From positions 8,051 through 72,050 of the forward strand of contig JBKCIQ010000014.1 in NCBI GenBank assembly GCA_046302135.1: a stretch of DNA of 64,000 nucleotides, written 5' to 3'. Shown one piece after another: positions 63,123 to 64,000 of this stretch. The position numbers were made by a program, and so were the translations under genes. The DNA is from AM-1111 sp046302135. Lineage in GTDB: Bacteria > Bacteroidota > Bacteroidia > B-17B0 > Aurantibacillaceae. The notes under the pieces were generated by a model. The model saw nothing but the letters and a program-made list of their open reading frames with translations, was not told where the DNA came from and did not search any database. Within the stretch, counting starts at the first letter, position 1, and the number at the start of each line of letters is the position of its first letter.

Positions 63123-64000
63123 TTAAATTAATGAATTATTATTTGAAGGAAGTTCTTTGTTATTTCCAAAACTAAGCGACTTCAACACTTCCCTTAGATT
63201 CGGACGAAGTCTACTTTTATAAACGGCTAAACACTCCGGGCCATTTTTAATTCTTCCTTTTCGTAATTTTTTCTGTTCATCCAAAGGAAGTGATGCAATG
63301 TGCATGCAATCAGGGGTACAACATCCATTCATTTTTTCTTTGCATTCATCACACTGAATAAACAACAAATGACAATCATCATTTGCACAGTTTACATGAT
63401 TGTCACAAGGCTTACCGCACTGATGACATTCCGCTATAACATCATCAGTAATCCTCTCCCCTATCCGCTCATCAAACACAAAATTCTTGCCTATGAATTT
63501 ACTTTTCAATCCTTTCTCTTTTACCTCTTGTGCATACTGAATTATTCCTCCGCGCAGATGATATACATTTTTAAACCCTTTATACTTCATATAAGCACTC
63601 GCCTTCTCACATCGTATTCCTCCGGTGCAGTACATCAGTACCGGTTGTTCTTCCTTACCTTGCAAATGATTTACTACCTCAGGCAATTCTTCCCTAAAAG
63701 TGTCTGCATCCGGACAATATGCATTTTCAAAACGTCCCACCTCACTCTCGTAATGATTGCGCATATCGATTACAATAGTATCAGGATTTTCCATCATCTG
63801 ATTAAAACCTGCCGCATCAAGATAATGTCCTGTATCATTCGGATTAAAAGAGGGGTCATCAATTCCATCTGCAACAATCTTCTTTCGAACCTTTATTGCC
63901 AACTTGTAAAATGACTTCCCGTTATCCTCAACTGCAACCTTAAATGGAACTTCTTTAAATTCATATCTCGAATAAAGATTTTCTACAAACTTTTCCCAAT
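63123..64000 (-). CDS. trhO: tRNA uridine(34) hydroxylase TrhO, N-terminus cut by window edge
   Basis: The frame stays open to the right edge (first whole codon at 63998), so the start is outside and about 292 codons are visible. The rhodanese domain has the active-site loop MYCTGGIRCEKAS and FDERIGERITDDVIAECHQCG follows. The C-terminal cysteine-rich tail (CHQCGKPC, NCANDDC, CDECKEKMNGCC) is as in E. coli TrhO/YceA. The enzyme makes 5-hydroxyuridine at the tRNA wobble position. A start at 63902 is an internal TTG and is wrong. Confidence 0.9.
   Translation of the reverse strand, partial: WEKFVENLYSRYEFKEVPFKVAVEDNGKSFYKLAIKVRKKIVADGIDDPSFNPNDTGHYLDAAGFNQMMENPDTIVIDMRNHYESEVGRFENAYCPDADTFREELPEVVNHLQGKEEQPVLMYCTGGIRCEKASAYMKYKGFKNVYHLRGGIIQYAQEVKEKGLKSKFIGKNFVFDERIGERITDDVIAECHQCGKPCDNHVNCANDDCHLLFIQCDECKEKMNGCCTPDCMHIASLPLDEQKKLRKGRIKNGPECLAVYKSRLRPNLREVLKSLSFGNNKELPSNNNSLI

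Noticed and set aside
63800..63902. Start of trhO at 63902
   Set aside because: The codon there is an internal TTG; the frame and the family sequence continue to the window edge.
63123..64000. Cysteine-rich tail of the rhodanese protein as a novel zinc module
   Set aside because: The same cysteine pattern occurs in E. coli TrhO, so it is normal for the family.
1..64000. CRISPR array, integrase, transposase or prophage genes
   Set aside because: No spaced direct repeats, recombinase motifs or structural phage genes are visible; the only repeat of this kind is the nuoD-nuoE hairpin.

Overview
The window looks like a chromosomal segment of a member of the Bacteroidota. The evidence is low GC content, few Shine-Dalgarno sequences, many promoters with the Bacteroidota -7 element TAnnTTTG, a type IX secretion sorting domain, and families typical of the phylum (DUF2723, DUF3078, DUF4286, DUF6272). 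Complex I, homogentisate and kynurenine enzymes point to an aerobic heterotroph. I cannot place it below phylum. I annotate 58 protein genes (two cut by the window edges, one with an in-frame stop) and one tRNA. There is no rRNA, CRISPR array, prophage or intact insertion sequence.

1-4.8 kb: a minus-strand NADH:quinone oxidoreductase operon, nuoA-B-C-D-E-F-G, with nuoG running off the left edge and a hairpin repeat between nuoD and nuoE. 4.9-7.8 kb: a small secreted protein, a DUF3078 outer-membrane protein, an unknown exported protein and tRNA-Gln. 7.9-12.1 kb: a giant DUF2723 GT-C-type membrane protein followed by a polysaccharide deacetylase. 12.1-16.1 kb: small conserved proteins, a T9SS cargo protein and radA.

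16.2-25.8 kb: a seven-gene export cluster on the plus strand: a TetR regulator, a TolC-like outer-membrane channel, a MacA-like adaptor, an ABC permease, its ATPase, a second adaptor and an RND pump. An inverted repeat overlaps the tetR promoter. 25.9-33.1 kb (minus strand): three small orphan genes behind two 21-bp-spaced palindromes, clpB, a lipoprotein hydrolase and the potassium transporter kup. 33.3-38.6 kb: an M1 aminopeptidase, peptidase T and kynurenine 3-monooxygenase.

38.6-42.7 kb: small proteins plus an ECF-type sigma factor followed by a membrane protein that appears to join an anti-sigma-like N-terminus to a trypsin-like protease. 42.8-49.0 kb: a plus-strand run of CvpA, a GT-C-like membrane protein, a ROK sugar kinase, a GH20 beta-hexosaminidase and a class V aminotransferase, consistent with amino-sugar salvage. 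49.0-52.3 kb (minus strand): a GHKL-like DUF6272 protein, a deoxynucleoside kinase, asnS and a cupin gene whose signal peptide is broken by a stop codon. 52.4-58.6 kb: an LtaS-like membrane sulfatase-fold protein, a double-ATPase peptide ABC protein, an unknown exported protein and an M23 endopeptidase/L,D-transpeptidase fusion. 58.7-64 kb (minus strand): a metal-binding exported protein, a lipoprotein, hppD and hmgA (tyrosine to homogentisate catabolism), an outer-membrane-like protein and trhO, which runs off the right edge.

Genes are tightly packed, with several convergent pairs touching or overlapping by a few bases. Many -7 elements lie only 4-18 nt before the start codon, so very short leaders seem common here. 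All function calls come from reading motifs and remembered family features; no search was run.
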